Positions 9,410 through 17,980 of a stretch of 64,000 nucleotides of DNA are shown here, in pieces. The stretch covers positions 1 through 64,000 of the forward strand of contig NZ_BAAAOK010000011.1 of NCBI RefSeq assembly GCF_039530285.1. The letters are read 5' to 3'. The notes under the pieces are model-generated. The model was not told where the DNA came from, ran no database searches, and saw nothing but the letters and a program-made list of their open reading frames with translations. How positions within the stretch are numbered: the first letter of the stretch is position 1; each line of letters opens with the position of its first letter. The position numbers and the translations under genes were made by a program. This DNA is from Actinomadura_C alba (lineage in GTDB: Bacteria > Actinomycetota > Actinomycetes > Streptosporangiales > Streptosporangiaceae).

Positions 9410-10402
9410 TCAGTGACTGGGCACGAGGTCGAGGTCGGGGGTGGTGGGTGCGGGCGTCCGGGCCCGGCCGCCCTTCAGGGCCCCGGCCGCGAAGAGGGCG
9501 ATCGCCGCGGCCGACCAGACCAGCAGGACGGTCAACGGCCCTCCCGCGGCCGCTCCGTCGAAGAACGCCACCGAGCGGAGCAGCGAGACCGTCGCGCCGG
9601 GCGGCAGCGCCTGCCCGATGGCTCCCCACGGCTCGGGCAGCAGCTCGGGCGCCGACGCGGCGGCCGACAGCGGGTTGCCGAGCAGCAGCATGGTGAGCGC
9701 GCCGAGCCCGAGACCCGCACGCCCGATGACCACGGACAGGCCCGCGACCGTGGCGGTGACGGCGAAGATCCCCAGCGCCACGGCGGCCGAGACGGCGAGG
9801 TAGGAGCCGGGCAGGAGCGACAGCCAGCCCTGCGCCAGAGCGACGCCGGCGAACCCGCCGAGCACCGCGAACACCAGGACGCCCACCGCCCGCCACGCGA
9901 CCGACGAGACGAGCAGAGTCAGCAGCCCCGCCGCCGCGAGACCGGACATGACCAGCGGGAGCACCATGGCGGCGAATCCCGCGCCGCGCGGATCGTCGGA
10001 GTCGGCGGGCACCACGTCGTGCGCCGCCGCGACGGGCGCTCCAGAGAGTTGCTGGGCCAGTTGGCCCAGCTGTTGCGCGAGCACGGGGCTCGCGGCCGAG
10101 GCGACCAGGACGCGCGGTCCCGAGGGGCCGACGACGATGGCTCCGTAGGCGTCCCGGTCGGTGAGCGCTTCGCGTGCGGCGGGCTCGTCGGCGACCCGCT
10201 CGATGTCGAAGGCGCCGGGCCGCTCCCGGGTGAGCCGGTCGGAGACGGCCACGGCGGCCGCCTCGGGGCCCGCGACGACGAGCGGTACGTCACGGGGGTC
10301 GGTGCGGACGGCCGGCCAGGCGAAGGCGATGACCATCAGCGCCTGGAGAACGACGACGCCGATGCCGATCGCCACCGCGCGGGTGGAGTCGGGCGGTTTC
10401 AT
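9410..10402 (-). CDS. ABC-2/YhgE-like multi-pass membrane protein
   Basis: The 330-residue protein starts with a transmembrane segment (AVAIGIGVVVLQALMVIAFA). An extracytoplasmic domain of about 130 residues follows, then at least five further hydrophobic helices. This is the pattern of YhgE/Pip or ABC-2-like proteins without an ATPase. An AGGAGCTC site precedes the ATG. It diverges from a TetR regulator, with two related operator-like sequences between the genes. TetR-controlled membrane proteins of this type are often efflux or envelope-stress related; the substrate cannot be read from sequence. Confidence 0.7.
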   Translation of the reverse strand: MKPPDSTRAVAIGIGVVVLQALMVIAFAWPAVRTDPRDVPLVVAGPEAAAVAVSDRLTRERPGAFDIERVADEPAAREALTDRDAYGAIVVGPSGPRVLVASAASPVLAQQLGQLAQQLSGAPVAAAHDVVPADSDDPRGAGFAAMVLPLVMSGLAAAGLLTLLVSSVAWRAVGVLVFAVLGGFAGVALAQGWLSLLPGSYLAVSAAVALGIFAVTATVAGLSVVIGRAGLGLGALTMLLLGNPLSAAASAPELLPEPWGAIGQALPPGATVSLLRSVAFFDGAAAGGPLTVLLVWSAAAIALFAAGALKGGRARTPAPTTPDLDLVPSH

Positions 10403-10419
10403 GGTGAGCTCCTGGAAAT

Positions 10420-10429
10420 CGGATGTCCG
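10420..10429. promoter_or_regulatory. Operator-like palindrome 1 for the TetR regulator
   Basis: CGGATGTCCG is symmetric except at its centre and recurs imperfectly 59 bp away. It sits 18-27 bp upstream of the membrane-protein ATG, where TetR binding would block transcription. Confidence 0.5.
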
Positions 10430-10476
10430 TTCTGTTTTACGCGAGGAGCGTCGCACCGGATCCATGGCTTGTCAAG

Positions 10477-10490
10477 AACGGATGTTCGTT
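10477..10490. promoter_or_regulatory. Operator-like palindrome 2 for the TetR regulator
   Basis: AACGGATGTTCGTT is an imperfect palindrome (outer AACG/CGTT arms). It shares CGGATGT-CGTT with the first site in the same orientation and lies just upstream of the TetR start, consistent with autoregulation. Confidence 0.5.
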
Positions 10491-10504
10491 TTAGTTTGGA
10501 CCGC

Positions 10505-11122
10505 ATGCCGAAGGTGAGTGCGGAACATCTCGAACGCCGACGTCAGCAGATCCTCGAAGCCGCCCGGATCTGCTTCATCCGCAAGGGCGTCCACGAGACG
10601 TCCATGCAGGACGTCTTCGCCGAGTCCGGGCTGTCCGCCGGGGCGGTCTACCGCTACTTCAAGAGCAAGAACGACATCATCGTCGCCATCATGGGCGCCA
10701 CCGGGCTGCGCCTGCGGGACTTCATGGAGGAGGTCCTCCACGAAGACCCCCTGCCCCCGCTCGACGACGTCGTGTACCGGTTCGCCGAGGTGATCGTCTC
10801 GTGGTCGGGCGAGGGCGGTGTCACCCGCCTCGCCCCGCAGGCCTGGGCCCTGGCGACGTACGACCCGCAGTTCGCCGGGCGGGTGCGCGACACCATGGGC
10901 GGCATGCGCGATCTGTGGATCGTCTACGCGGAGCGGCTGCGCGACGCCGGCCGGTTGCCCTCCGACGCCGACACCGACGCCGTGGGCAAGCTGCTCGTGG
11001 GCCTGCTTCCCGGCTTCATCATCCAGCGCGCCATTCTCGGCGAGACCGACGCCGACACCATGCGCCGGGGCATCCGCGCCCTGATGGAACACGCTCCACT
11101 GCCGGTCGCCGACACCCGGTGA
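10505..11122 (+). CDS. TetR/AcrR-family transcriptional regulator
   Basis: The 205-residue protein has an N-terminal TetR helix-turn-helix (RRQQILEAARICFIRKGVHE, then SMQDVFAESGLSAGAVYRYF and KSKNDII). A C-terminal all-helical ligand domain follows, with a BetI/TetR_C-like segment (LLVGLLPGFIIQRAILGETD). It probably represses the divergent membrane-protein gene and itself through the two CGGATGT sites in the intergenic region. Confidence 0.9.
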   Translation: MPKVSAEHLERRRQQILEAARICFIRKGVHETSMQDVFAESGLSAGAVYRYFKSKNDIIVAIMGATGLRLRDFMEEVLHEDPLPPLDDVVYRFAEVIVSWSGEGGVTRLAPQAWALATYDPQFAGRVRDTMGGMRDLWIVYAERLRDAGRLPSDADTDAVGKLLVGLLPGFIIQRAILGETDADTMRRGIRALMEHAPLPVADTR

Positions 11123-11140
11123 CCCGCCCGCTCACAGCGG

Positions 11141-11899
11141 TCAGCCGAAGGCGACCTTGGCGGCCTTGCCGAGCAGCGCCACGAATTCGTCGGCGTCGGC
11201 CTCGCTCAGCCCGCCGAACGCCGGGGCGACGAGGGTGTCCGTGAGCTCCTCGGCGTCGGCCCGGCGCTTGCGCGTGTCATCGTCCGGCTCGGCGTACGGC
11301 TCCGGCCAGCCGAAGTACCGGGCATTGCCGTCGCCGCTCGGGATCAGGATGGAGGCACCGGTGAGGACGGACTCCAGCGGCGTCAGCCCGCAGGACAGCA
11401 CCGCGACCAGGTGCAGGCCGCCGCGCAGTTCGCGCAGCACGTGCGCGAACCGGGACACCCTGGCCAGGGGATCCTCGGGGGGCGGCATCGCCCGCCAGCC
11501 GGCGAACAACGGCGCCCCGATGACGTCGGCCTCGGCCGCCACCGCCTCGAGCAGCCCGGCGAGCCGGTCGGCGTCGGCGGCCGGCAACCCGGCGAACTTG
11601 CGCCGCCCGAACGCGTCGCAGACTCCGGCGTAGCGACGTGCCGCCTCTTCGGCGGGCAGACTCGCGCCCGCCTCCCACGAGGCGCGCACCACGCCGGGCG
11701 GGAAGAACCCGACCGCCGAGGCGACGACGTCGGCGTCGACCTCGCCGAGCACGCCGCACCGCCCGCGCATGTACGGGGTCCAGAGCGTCAACCCGGCCGC
11801 CTCGCCGTACGCCTTCGCCTCCCTGGAGATCATGAAGGCTCCGCCGAGAGCCCCGAGGTGGTCCTTCACCGCCGCAGCGAGCGCTCGCGTGTCAGTCAT
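11141..11899 (-). CDS. SCO6745-family protein
   Basis: The 252-residue protein matches the actinobacterial SCO6745 family, including YMRGRCGVLGEVDADVVASA, GFFPPGVVRASWEAG and the C-terminal DADEFVALLGKAAKVAFG. Members are annotated only as hypothetical and have no assigned reaction. A 17-bp palindrome of the type bound by TetR lipid or steroid regulators lies 19-35 bp upstream. A GTG two codons earlier (11905) is an alternative start. Confidence 0.7.
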   Translation of the reverse strand: MTDTRALAAAVKDHLGALGGAFMISREAKAYGEAAGLTLWTPYMRGRCGVLGEVDADVVASAVGFFPPGVVRASWEAGASLPAEEAARRYAGVCDAFGRRKFAGLPAADADRLAGLLEAVAAEADVIGAPLFAGWRAMPPPEDPLARVSRFAHVLRELRGGLHLVAVLSCGLTPLESVLTGASILIPSGDGNARYFGWPEPYAEPDDDTRKRRADAEELTDTLVAPAFGGLSEADADEFVALLGKAAKVAFG

Positions 11900-11917
11900 G
11901 CACACCGCCCCAAAGAA

Positions 11918-11934
11918 CTAGAATCTGATTCTAG
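11918..11934. promoter_or_regulatory. 17-bp perfect palindromic operator
   Basis: CTAGAATCTGATTCTAG is perfectly symmetric about its central T. It resembles the TAGAAC--GTTCTA operators of KstR-type TetR repressors of lipid and steroid catabolism. No TetR gene of that type is adjacent, so the regulator would act in trans. Confidence 0.6.
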
Positions 11935-12069
11935 GAATCTTAGGTGCCGCCACCGGGGACGACAACCGCCGGGTCCTCGCGGTGCTCGCCTTCCTGCGCG
12001 GCTGACGGCCGAGCGGGGGCCGGCCGGCACCTTCCCCGGGTCATGGCACCGGCCATCGGCTCGTCGGGC

Positions 12070-12927
12070 TCACAGGTCCCGGCGGCGTACGACGGTCACG
12101 GCGATGACCGCCGCGACGAGCGACCAGGCACCGAACACGATCCACGCCTCGGTGATCGATACGGGGTATTTGATCGGAATGAAGGGTGGTTTGGCGGGAT
12201 TGTCGGTCAGGGCATCCCATGCGGAGATCGGCATCGCGTTGCCGATTTCCTTGACCCACCGGTACGTCTCGCCCTGGAAGAGGCTCGGCAGGAGGAGAAG
12301 CACTCCGACGGTCGCGATGATGGTGCCGGCGGCGTTCCGGATGAGGGCGCCGAGGGCCATGCCGACCAGGGCGCACACCGGGGCGAGCAACGCGGATGCC
12401 GTGACGGCCCGCAGTGCGCCGGGGGCGCTGATCGACAGGCCGATGCGCTGCCCGTCGTAGATCGCCTGGGTCACACCGAACGAGGCCGCCGAGACGACCG
12501 CGCCGAAGACGAGCACGACCGCCGCCACCACGACCATCTTGGCCGCGATCACCGGGCGGCGCGCGGGAACGGCCGCGAACGTCGTGCGGATCAGCCCGCT
12601 CGCGTACTCGCCGAAGACCGTGATGGCGCCGACGCTGCCGGCGACGAGCATGAGGATCTGGAAGGCCTCCGGGACGAAGGCGGCATGCATCGGATCGATC
12701 GCGGTGCGTTGCTCCGGATGCGAGCTGTTCGCGATGAGGTGGACGTTGGAACGGGCGGAGTTCACGCAGATTCCGATGGAGACCAGTGCGCCGGTCACCA
12801 GGACCCCGTAGGTCGAGCGGAGCGACCACAGTTTGATCCACTCGGCGGCGAGCAGGTGGCGGAACCGGGCGCGGGGCTCTGTACGGGACACGGATGCCGT
12901 CCGTCCCGAAACGGTCGAGATGCTCAT
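12070..12927 (-). CDS. ABC transporter permease (ABC-2 type)
   Basis: The 285-residue protein has six predicted hydrophobic helices beginning at LRSTYGVLVTGALVSIGICV and an extracytoplasmic loop between the first two. The segment EYASGLIRTTFAAVPARRPV is characteristic of ABC-2 permeases of drug or lantibiotic exporters. Its ATG overlaps the ATPase stop codon, so the two are translationally coupled. It would pair with itself to form the channel of the exporter. Confidence 0.87.
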   Translation of the reverse strand: MSISTVSGRTASVSRTEPRARFRHLLAAEWIKLWSLRSTYGVLVTGALVSIGICVNSARSNVHLIANSSHPEQRTAIDPMHAAFVPEAFQILMLVAGSVGAITVFGEYASGLIRTTFAAVPARRPVIAAKMVVVAAVVLVFGAVVSAASFGVTQAIYDGQRIGLSISAPGALRAVTASALLAPVCALVGMALGALIRNAAGTIIATVGVLLLLPSLFQGETYRWVKEIGNAMPISAWDALTDNPAKPPFIPIKYPVSITEAWIVFGAWSLVAAVIAVTVVRRRDL

Positions 12928-13835
12928 CGGGGTTCTCCTGCGGGGTACTCGACGCTGTCTGCGGTGAGTTCCATGAACGCCTCTTCCAGGGAGGAGCTCC
13001 GGGTGGTGATTTCGTGCAGCATGATGCGGTGGTCGAAGGCGAGCTCGCTGATGCGGGCCGCGCTGAGCCCGGTCACCGTGCACGATCCGTCGTCTTCGGG
13101 CTCCACCGAGGCGCCTTCGGCGGTCACGACGGCCGTGAGCGCGGCGGGGTCGGGCGTGCGGACGGTCACGCTCTGGCGGGTGCCGCGGGCCGCGAACTCC
13201 GTCAGGGACTCAGAGGCGATCAGCTCGCCCCGGCCGATGACGATGAGCCGGTCGGCGGTGTGCTCCATCTCGGTCATCAGGTGGCTGGAGACGAACACGG
13301 TGCGGCCCTCGGCGGCCAGCCGGTGGAACATGCCGCGCAACCACAGCACGCCCTCGGGGTCCAGGCCGTTGAGCGGCTCGTCGAACAGCAGCACCGGCGG
13401 ATCGCCGAGCAGCGCGGTGGCGATCCCGAGCCGCTGCTTCATCCCCAGGGAGAACCCGCCGATGCGGCGCCGCGCCGCGTTCGCCAGCCCGACCTCCTCC
13501 AGGACCTCGTCGACCCGGCGGCGCGGGATGGCGTTACTGCGGGCCAGGGCGGACAGGTGCGCCACCGCGCTGCGCCCGCCGTGGACGTCATGGGCGTCGA
13601 GCAACGCGCCGACGTGGCGCAGCCCGCGCGACCGGTCCCGGAACGGATATCCGTCGACGGTGACGGTTCCGCTGGTGGGATCGTTCAGGCCGAGGATCAT
13701 CCGCAGCGTGGTGGTCTTACCGGCGCCGTTGGGGCCGAGGAACCCGGTGACGAGACCGGGACGCACCGTGAAGCTCAGGGCGTTCACGGCGGTCACCCGG
13801 CCGTAGCGTTTGGTCAGTTCATTGGCTTCGATCAC
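12924..13835 (-). CDS. ABC transporter ATP-binding protein (drug/lantibiotic-export type)
   Basis: The 303-residue protein has Walker A in GPNGAGKTTTLRM, a degenerate signature FSLGMKQRLG, Walker B VLLFDEPLNGLDPEG and the switch histidine in VSSHLMTEM. A C-terminal extension (about residues 210-303) is typical of the CcmA/DrrA class. The GTG start is chosen because conservation begins at IEANELTKRYG. It diverges from a histidine kinase and response regulator, the layout of antibiotic-sensing export systems. Confidence 0.9.
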   Translation of the reverse strand: MIEANELTKRYGRVTAVNALSFTVRPGLVTGFLGPNGAGKTTTLRMILGLNDPTSGTVTVDGYPFRDRSRGLRHVGALLDAHDVHGGRSAVAHLSALARSNAIPRRRVDEVLEEVGLANAARRRIGGFSLGMKQRLGIATALLGDPPVLLFDEPLNGLDPEGVLWLRGMFHRLAAEGRTVFVSSHLMTEMEHTADRLIVIGRGELIASESLTEFAARGTRQSVTVRTPDPAALTAVVTAEGASVEPEDDGSCTVTGLSAARISELAFDHRIMLHEITTRSSSLEEAFMELTADSVEYPAGEPR

Positions 13836-13906
13836 CCGGCCAACGGTGCCGGAGCCGGCCCCTGCTCGGCATCGGACCGCCGTCCACATTCGCGCGAGCG
13901 CCTATC

Positions 13907-13930
13907 GACCGTGGGTGTACACCCACGGTC
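13907..13930. promoter_or_regulatory. Perfect 24-bp palindrome between the ABC exporter and the two-component system
   Basis: GACCGTGGGTGT is followed immediately by its exact reverse complement. It lies between the divergent start codons (72 bp from the exporter ATPase, 39 bp from the kinase). Its position and symmetry suit a dimeric response regulator controlling both transcripts. It could alternatively be a hairpin in the kinase leader. Confidence 0.65.
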
Positions 13931-13968
13931 CAATGCCCCGGCGGCGATCCGGTGTCTACGATCAGGAC

Positions 13969-15159
13969 ATGTCCGCCACGCCGCCTCCCCCGCTGCTCAA
14001 GCGCCTGCCGCCCGGGACATGGACGGCCCTGGCCTGGTGTGCCGCCATGGCCTACTCGTCCGTCATGGGTGTCAGGTTGCCGGGTGAGGCGCAGTACATC
14101 CGCCCCGGCAGGCACGTCTTCGACCTGGAGTCCGGGCACTGGGCGTTCCTGGCGATCGCCGCCGTCATGGCGCTCGCGGGCAGCGTCCTGCTGCGCCGCA
14201 GACCACTGCCGGCCCTGGCCCTGCTGCTCACCGGCTCGGTCTTCATGGCGATGGCGCTGAACTCGACGGAGATCGGATTCCCGGAGTTCCTGGCGGTCGA
14301 CGTCGCCCTCTTCTACATCGCGGCCACCCGGCCGCACCGGAGCTCGATCGCCGCCGCAGTCATGGCGCTCGGCGTGCTGGTCGGCTACGCGACCACACGG
14401 CTGCTGCTCGGGTTCTTCATCGGCACCTCGACAGAGCTGGTCGTCGCCTTGACCGCCGTCATCGCCTGGCTGGTCGGCAATTCGATGCGGCAGAGCCGCG
14501 ACCATGCCCAGACGCTGCACGCCCAGGCGGTCACCGCCCAACGGCTCCGGATCGCCCGCGAGCTGCACGACATGGTCGCGCACAGCATCGGCATCATCGC
14601 CATCCAGGCCGGCGCGGCGAGGCTGGTCATCGACACCCAGCCGGCAGGCGCGCGCGACGCACTGAGCGCCATCGAGAGCGCCAGCCGAGAGACCCTGTCG
14701 GGGCTGCGCCGGATGCTCGGCGCGCTCCGCCAAGCGGAATCGGCCCCGGTGGCGACCGCCCCGGCACCAGGTCTGGCGGACGTCGAACGGCTGGCCGCGA
14801 CGACCACGGCCGCCGGCGTCCGCGTCGACGTGCAGTGGCGAGGGCAGCGGTGTCCACTTCCCGCCGAGATCGACCTGTCGGCTTTCCGCATCATCCAGGA
14901 GGCGGTGACCAATGTGGTGCGCCATGCCGGCACCCGCCAGTGCCGGGTGTCCATCGAGCATCGGGATGAGGAGCTGTCCATCGAGGTCGTCGACTCCGGG
15001 CGTGGCAAACACAGCCACAGCACTGCCGGTGCCGGGTACGGCATCGTCGGGATGCGCGAGCGGGTCGGGCTGCTGCACGGCGACTTCACCGCCGGGCCGC
15101 GTCCCGAAGGCGGATACCGCGTGGCCGCCTGCCTGCCGCTTCCCGTAGGAGCCCGATGA
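13969..15159 (+). CDS. Two-component sensor histidine kinase (NarL-partner, HisKA_3 type)
   Basis: The 396-residue protein has about five or six transmembrane segments without a large sensor domain. A dimerisation helix follows with the phospho-accepting histidine in RIARELHDMVAHSIGII. The HATPase domain shows FRIIQEAVTNVVRHA, VVDSGRG and GYGIVGMRERVGLL. ATG 13969 is preferred because 13933 would leave no room for a promoter after the palindrome. Its stop overlaps the regulator start (ATGA). With no extracellular domain it probably senses at the membrane, perhaps through the adjacent transporter. Confidence 0.9.
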   Translation: MSATPPPPLLKRLPPGTWTALAWCAAMAYSSVMGVRLPGEAQYIRPGRHVFDLESGHWAFLAIAAVMALAGSVLLRRRPLPALALLLTGSVFMAMALNSTEIGFPEFLAVDVALFYIAATRPHRSSIAAAVMALGVLVGYATTRLLLGFFIGTSTELVVALTAVIAWLVGNSMRQSRDHAQTLHAQAVTAQRLRIARELHDMVAHSIGIIAIQAGAARLVIDTQPAGARDALSAIESASRETLSGLRRMLGALRQAESAPVATAPAPGLADVERLAATTTAAGVRVDVQWRGQRCPLPAEIDLSAFRIIQEAVTNVVRHAGTRQCRVSIEHRDEELSIEVVDSGRGKHSHSTAGAGYGIVGMRERVGLLHGDFTAGPRPEGGYRVAACLPLPVGAR

Positions 15160-15818
15160 CGGTCCGCGTCGTGCTCGCCGACGACCAGCCATTGGTACGC
15201 GCCGGCCTGAACATGGTCATCGCCGATACTCCCGACCTGCGCATCGTCGGCGAGGCCGGAAACGGTGCCGAGGCGGTCCGGCTGGTGCGGGAACTCCAGC
15301 CCGACGTGGTGGTGATGGACATTCGCATGCCCGGCATGGACGGCATCGAAGCCACCCGGATCATCACGACCGGTCCCGAGACCGCGCGCGTGGTCGTCTT
15401 GACCACTTTCGACGACGACGACCATGTCTACGGTGCGCTGCGCGCCGGCGCCTCCGGGTTCCTGGTCAAGGACATGGCGCTCGTGGAGATCCTCGCTGCG
15501 ATCCGGGTGGTCGCCAACGGGGACGGCCTGATCGCGCCGAGCGTCACGCGTCGCCTGATCGAGGAGTTCGCCGGACGGCCCGAGCCGGTCCCCGCCCCAC
15601 CGCACCGGCCGGTCGACGGCATCACCGAGCGGGAACGCGAAGTGCTGACGCTGGTCGGCGGCGGCCTGACCAACACCGAGATCGCCGGCCGGCTCATGAT
15701 CAGTGTGGCCACCGTCAAGGCGTACGTGACGCGGCTGCTCGCCAAACTCGACGCCCGGGACCGGGTCCATCTGGTCATCATCGCCTACGAGATGGGCCTG
15801 GTCGCACCTCCCCGGTGA
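15156..15818 (+). CDS. Response regulator, NarL/FixJ family
   Basis: The 220-residue protein has a receiver domain with acidic pocket D9/D10, phospho-acceptor D55 (VVVMDIRMPGMDG), a switch threonine (VVLTTFDDD) and lysine (FLVKDM). A C-terminal LuxR-type helix-turn-helix (ITEREREVLTLVGGGLTNTE, then VATVKAYVTRLLAKL) follows. It is coupled to the kinase and is the likely binder of the 24-bp palindrome upstream. Confidence 0.93.
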   Translation: MTVRVVLADDQPLVRAGLNMVIADTPDLRIVGEAGNGAEAVRLVRELQPDVVVMDIRMPGMDGIEATRIITTGPETARVVVLTTFDDDDHVYGALRAGASGFLVKDMALVEILAAIRVVANGDGLIAPSVTRRLIEEFAGRPEPVPAPPHRPVDGITEREREVLTLVGGGLTNTEIAGRLMISVATVKAYVTRLLAKLDARDRVHLVIIAYEMGLVAPPR

Positions 15819-15858
15819 CGAGCATCGGGTGCGGACCGGTCAGGCCGCGCCCCCGCGC

Positions 15859-16695
15859 TCACGCGCGGGCGCCCGGCCAGCCGGGCCGGATCTCGCCCTC
15901 GGCGACGAGGACGGCGGGACCACGCAGGTGGCTGGTCCGCTCGTCGAGGGTCACGGTGAGCCGGCCGCCGAGCACGTCGACGGTCCACTCCCCCATCAGC
16001 GGCCCATCTTCCGCCGCCGACAGGCTCGCCGCGGCGACCGCAGTCGCCACCGCACCGGTGCCACAGGATCGGGTCTCGCCGGAGCCGCGCTCGTAGACCC
16101 GCATGCCGACGTGCCGCTCACCGAGCGCCTGGTAGAGCTCCACGTTGACGCCGTCGGGGAACACCTCGCGGTCGAACCGCGGTGCCCCGGTCAGATCGAG
16201 GGCGGTCACCGGCCGGTCGGTCACCAGGCAGGCCAGGTGCGGGTTGCCCATCGACACCCGCAGGCCGTCATAGGCCCGCCCGGCGACGACGGCCGACCCG
16301 TCCCCCAGCACTTCCGGCGGGCCCATGTCCACGCTCACGTCGCCCGAGGCGCCCAGTGTGACCCGCTTGAGCCCGGCCCGGGTCGCGATGTCCCACTCCC
16401 CCGGTGCGGCCAGACCCGCGTCGACCAGATACCGCGCGAACACTCGCACGCCGTTGCCGCACATCTCGGCCACGCCGCCGTCGGCGTTGCGGTAGTCCAT
16501 GAACCACTCGGCGTCGCCGAGCGCCGGCTCGCCCGCCGCCTTGGTGCGGACGACCCGCAGCACCCCGTCGGCACCGATCCCGGCCCGGCGGTCGCACAAC
16601 GCCGCGACCAGCGACGGGGACGGGTCGAGGTCCCCCTCATGGTCGGGCAGGATGACGAAGTCGTTCTGGGTGCCGTGCCCCTTGACGAACCGCAT
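15859..16695 (-). CDS. dapF: Diaminopimelate epimerase
   Basis: The 278-residue enzyme converts LL- to meso-diaminopimelate for lysine and peptidoglycan synthesis. Both catalytic cysteines are present, in EMCGNGVRVFARY and SGETRSCGTGAVA, as are the substrate-contact segments FVKGHGTQNDFV and MGNPHL. A TTG two codons upstream is a possible alternative start. It follows miaA by 15 bp in the same direction, the usual actinobacterial order. Confidence 0.96.
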   Translation of the reverse strand: MRFVKGHGTQNDFVILPDHEGDLDPSPSLVAALCDRRAGIGADGVLRVVRTKAAGEPALGDAEWFMDYRNADGGVAEMCGNGVRVFARYLVDAGLAAPGEWDIATRAGLKRVTLGASGDVSVDMGPPEVLGDGSAVVAGRAYDGLRVSMGNPHLACLVTDRPVTALDLTGAPRFDREVFPDGVNVELYQALGERHVGMRVYERGSGETRSCGTGAVATAVAAASLSAAEDGPLMGEWTVDVLGGRLTVTLDERTSHLRGPAVLVAEGEIRPGWPGARA

Positions 16696-16710
16696 GCTCA
16701 AATCGTACGG

Positions 16711-17649
16711 TCACCGCCCCGCGCCGGCGTCCGAGGCCGCCGTGACCAGCTCCAGCGCCCGCTCGGCGAGGTCAGTGGCGTCATAGGGCCGCCAGTGCAC
16801 CCGGGGATCGCGGCGAAACCATGACTCCTGCTTGCGGGCGAACCGCCGCGTGGCGCGGATCGTCTCCTCCTTGGCCCGCTCCTCGGTCCACTCTCCGGCG
16901 AGGAAGCGCAGCACCTGCGCGTAGCCGAGGGCACGACCCGCGGTCAGCCCGTCGCGCAGGCCCGCCCTCTCCAGCGTCTCGACCTCCGCCACGAAGCCCG
17001 CCGACCACATGTGCTCCACCCGTACGGCGATGCGCTCGTCGAGCTCGGGACGGGGCACGGTCAGCCCGATCTGCACGGCGTCGTACAGGTAGCGATAGTC
17101 GGGCAGGGTGGCGGTGAAAGGGCGACCCGAGATCTCGATCACCTCGAGGGCCCGGACGACGCGGCGCCCGTTGCTCGGCAGGATCGCCGCGGCGGCCGGC
17201 GGGTCGAGCCCGCGCAACCGCTCGTGCAGGATCTCGGGCCCGCGCTCGGCGAGCTCTTCCTCCAGCCGTCCGCGCACGGCCGGATCGGTGCCGGGGAACT
17301 CCAGGTCGTCGAGGGCCGCCCGGACGTACAGCCCGGACCCCCCGACGAGCACAGGCACATGACCACGACCGTGGACGTCGCCGATCACCTTCCGGCTGAG
17401 CCGCTGGTACTCCGCCACGCTCGCGGACTCGGTGACGTCCCAGATGTCGAGCAGGTGGTGCGGCACCTCGCGCCGCTCCCGCCGGGTGAGCTTCGCGGTG
17501 CCGATGTCCATGCCGCGATAGAGCTGCATGGAGTCGGCGTTGACCGCCTCACCATGGATGCGCAGTGCCAGCTCCACCGCGAGATCGGACTTGCCCGCGG
17601 CGGTCGGCCCGACCACCGCGATCACGTTCGTACGCGTCACGAACCTCAT
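16711..17649 (-). CDS. miaA: tRNA dimethylallyltransferase
   Basis: The 312-residue enzyme adds the dimethylallyl group to A37 of tRNAs reading U-starting codons, the substrate for MiaB. It has the P-loop GPTAAGKSDLAVELA, the DSMQLYRGMDIGTAK motif, the HHLLDIWDV segment and the C-terminal YAQVLRFLAGEW and FARKQESWFRRD blocks. The ATG is placed at MRFVTRTNVIAVVG; upstream in-frame sequence is not conserved. It forms a unit with dapF. Confidence 0.95.
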   Translation of the reverse strand: MRFVTRTNVIAVVGPTAAGKSDLAVELALRIHGEAVNADSMQLYRGMDIGTAKLTRRERREVPHHLLDIWDVTESASVAEYQRLSRKVIGDVHGRGHVPVLVGGSGLYVRAALDDLEFPGTDPAVRGRLEEELAERGPEILHERLRGLDPPAAAAILPSNGRRVVRALEVIEISGRPFTATLPDYRYLYDAVQIGLTVPRPELDERIAVRVEHMWSAGFVAEVETLERAGLRDGLTAGRALGYAQVLRFLAGEWTEERAKEETIRATRRFARKQESWFRRDPRVHWRPYDATDLAERALELVTAASDAGAGR

Positions 17650-17785
17650 TGTGGCCCCTCGGCGCGCACTGCCGGGCATGGGGCGGTTCCTGATGAGTGA
17701 TGACCGAAAACGGGTATAGATCCCTACATCAGTGATGGGGCGGCCGGCTTCGCCACCGTCGCGGCACCATTTCGGGGGAGCGGAG

Positions 17786-17980
17786 ATGTCGATCGTCGAC
17801 AGGGTGAAGAAGGCGCTCGGCCAGCACAGCGACAAGGTGCATCGGGGCGTCGACGAACTCGGCGGCAAGCTCGATGAGAAGACCGGCGGCAAGTACTCCG
17901 ACAAGATCGACAAGGCCGAGCGGAAGATCAAGAACATGACCGACGATCGGGGCGATCAGCCCGGCGGCCGGTCCGCCTGA
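17786..17980 (+). CDS. MT0933/Rv0909-like antitoxin-family small protein
   Basis: The 64-residue lysine- and aspartate-rich protein follows the MT0933_antitox pattern: VDRVKKALGQHSDKVHRGVD followed by DEKTGGKYSDKIDKAERKIK. GGGGGAGCGG precedes the ATG. In Mycobacterium this family is listed as an antitoxin paired with an adjacent Rv0910-like protein. No such partner is present here, and the family is widespread as solo genes, so the antitoxin role is doubtful. Its 3' end overlaps the convergent gene by 25 bp. Confidence 0.75.
   Translation: MSIVDRVKKALGQHSDKVHRGVDELGGKLDEKTGGKYSDKIDKAERKIKNMTDDRGDQPGGRSA

Noticed and set aside
9029..11122. 697-codon frame running into the TetR gene
   Set aside because: Only the last 205 codons encode the TetR protein; the rest is antisense to the SBP and membrane-protein genes and is low complexity.
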